Part shown: piece by piece, positions 63,867-64,000 of the stretch
How the letters are laid out: each line of letters opens with the position of its first letter
How positions within the stretch are numbered: position 1 is the first letter of the stretch
DNA from: Schistosoma mansoni
Taxonomy: Eukaryota > Platyhelminthes > Trematoda > Strigeidida > Schistosomatidae
NCBI RefSeq assembly: GCF_000237925.1
Contig: NC_031495.1
Coordinates: forward strand, 6,611,852 to 6,675,851
Length of the DNA stretch: 64,000 bases
Direction of reading: 5' to 3'
The notes under the pieces: model-generated
Seen by the model: only the letters and a program-made list of their open reading frames with translations
Told to the model about the DNA's origin: nothing
The model's database searches: none
Position numbers and translations under genes: made by a program

Positions 63867-64000
63867 GTAAGTATATAAACTATATTGACAGAATTTTGTG
63901 CAGGTATTTTGGATTTGGAATTTTTTAATTAAAAAATAAAGAATCCTTGGTCTCTTACGTAAGAGACTGGACTTTCACAGTGTGAAATATTTCAGATTTT

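Noticed and set aside
1-64000. CRISPR array, bacterial operon or prophage
   Set aside because: No regularly spaced direct repeats, no ribosome-binding-site-led operons; introns and repeats are eukaryotic.

Overview
This is a 64 kb window of AT-rich eukaryotic DNA, almost certainly from a schistosome or a close trematode relative. The signs are: GT-AG introns of several kb interrupting short AT-rich exons; many tRNA-derived SINEs that carry the hammerhead ribozyme core known from Schistosoma (CTGACGAGTCCC...GGACGAAAC); RTE-like LINE 3' ends finishing in (GTAA)n; and a Gypsy-type fossil resembling schistosome elements. Nothing bacterial is present. A 200-N scaffold gap lies at 23596-23795.

One host gene dominates the window. 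From about 8.7 kb to the right edge, 22 plus-strand exons join in a single reading frame. From the first usable ATG they total 5,823 nt (1,941 codons, no stop), and the gene continues beyond the window. The protein matches the bark beetle/Anakonda family: a beta-helix opening, an SRCR domain and long Asn-rich parallel beta-helix stretches, then the same series again (second opening at 43.4-44.0 kb, second SRCR at 44.1-47.0 kb), then the start of a third unit at 63.7 kb. The Drosophila member is a triple-repeat extracellular protein of tricellular junctions. The true N terminus was not found, and the first exon has an unresolved frame discontinuity.

Layout: 0-8.6 kb has no recognised host gene; it holds a Gypsy-like fossil, two LINE fragments and one perfect 24-bp palindrome. 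8.7-28.4 kb carries exons 1-9 (first beta-helix and SRCR) with very long introns and the gap. 28.4-32.5 kb is a 4 kb intron with two minus-strand tRNA-like genes: a convincing tRNA-Phe(GAA) and a tRNA-Glu-like gene whose anticodon reads CCC. 32.5-47.2 kb carries exons 10-17, with SINE and LINE insertions, several as inverted pairs. 47.2-64 kb carries exons 18-22 plus further retroelement debris.

The repeats fall into three tRNA-headed SINE families (here called A, B and C), each with a hammerhead-like module after the tRNA-like head. There are also two foldback elements with a different hammerhead resembling those of Penelope-like elements, an unclassified dispersed repeat (R1) in four copies, and LINE 3' ends. 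Sense-strand hammerheads and inverted SINE pairs inside introns could cleave or fold the nascent pre-mRNA; that is inference. All assignments come from reading the sequence; no database search was run.
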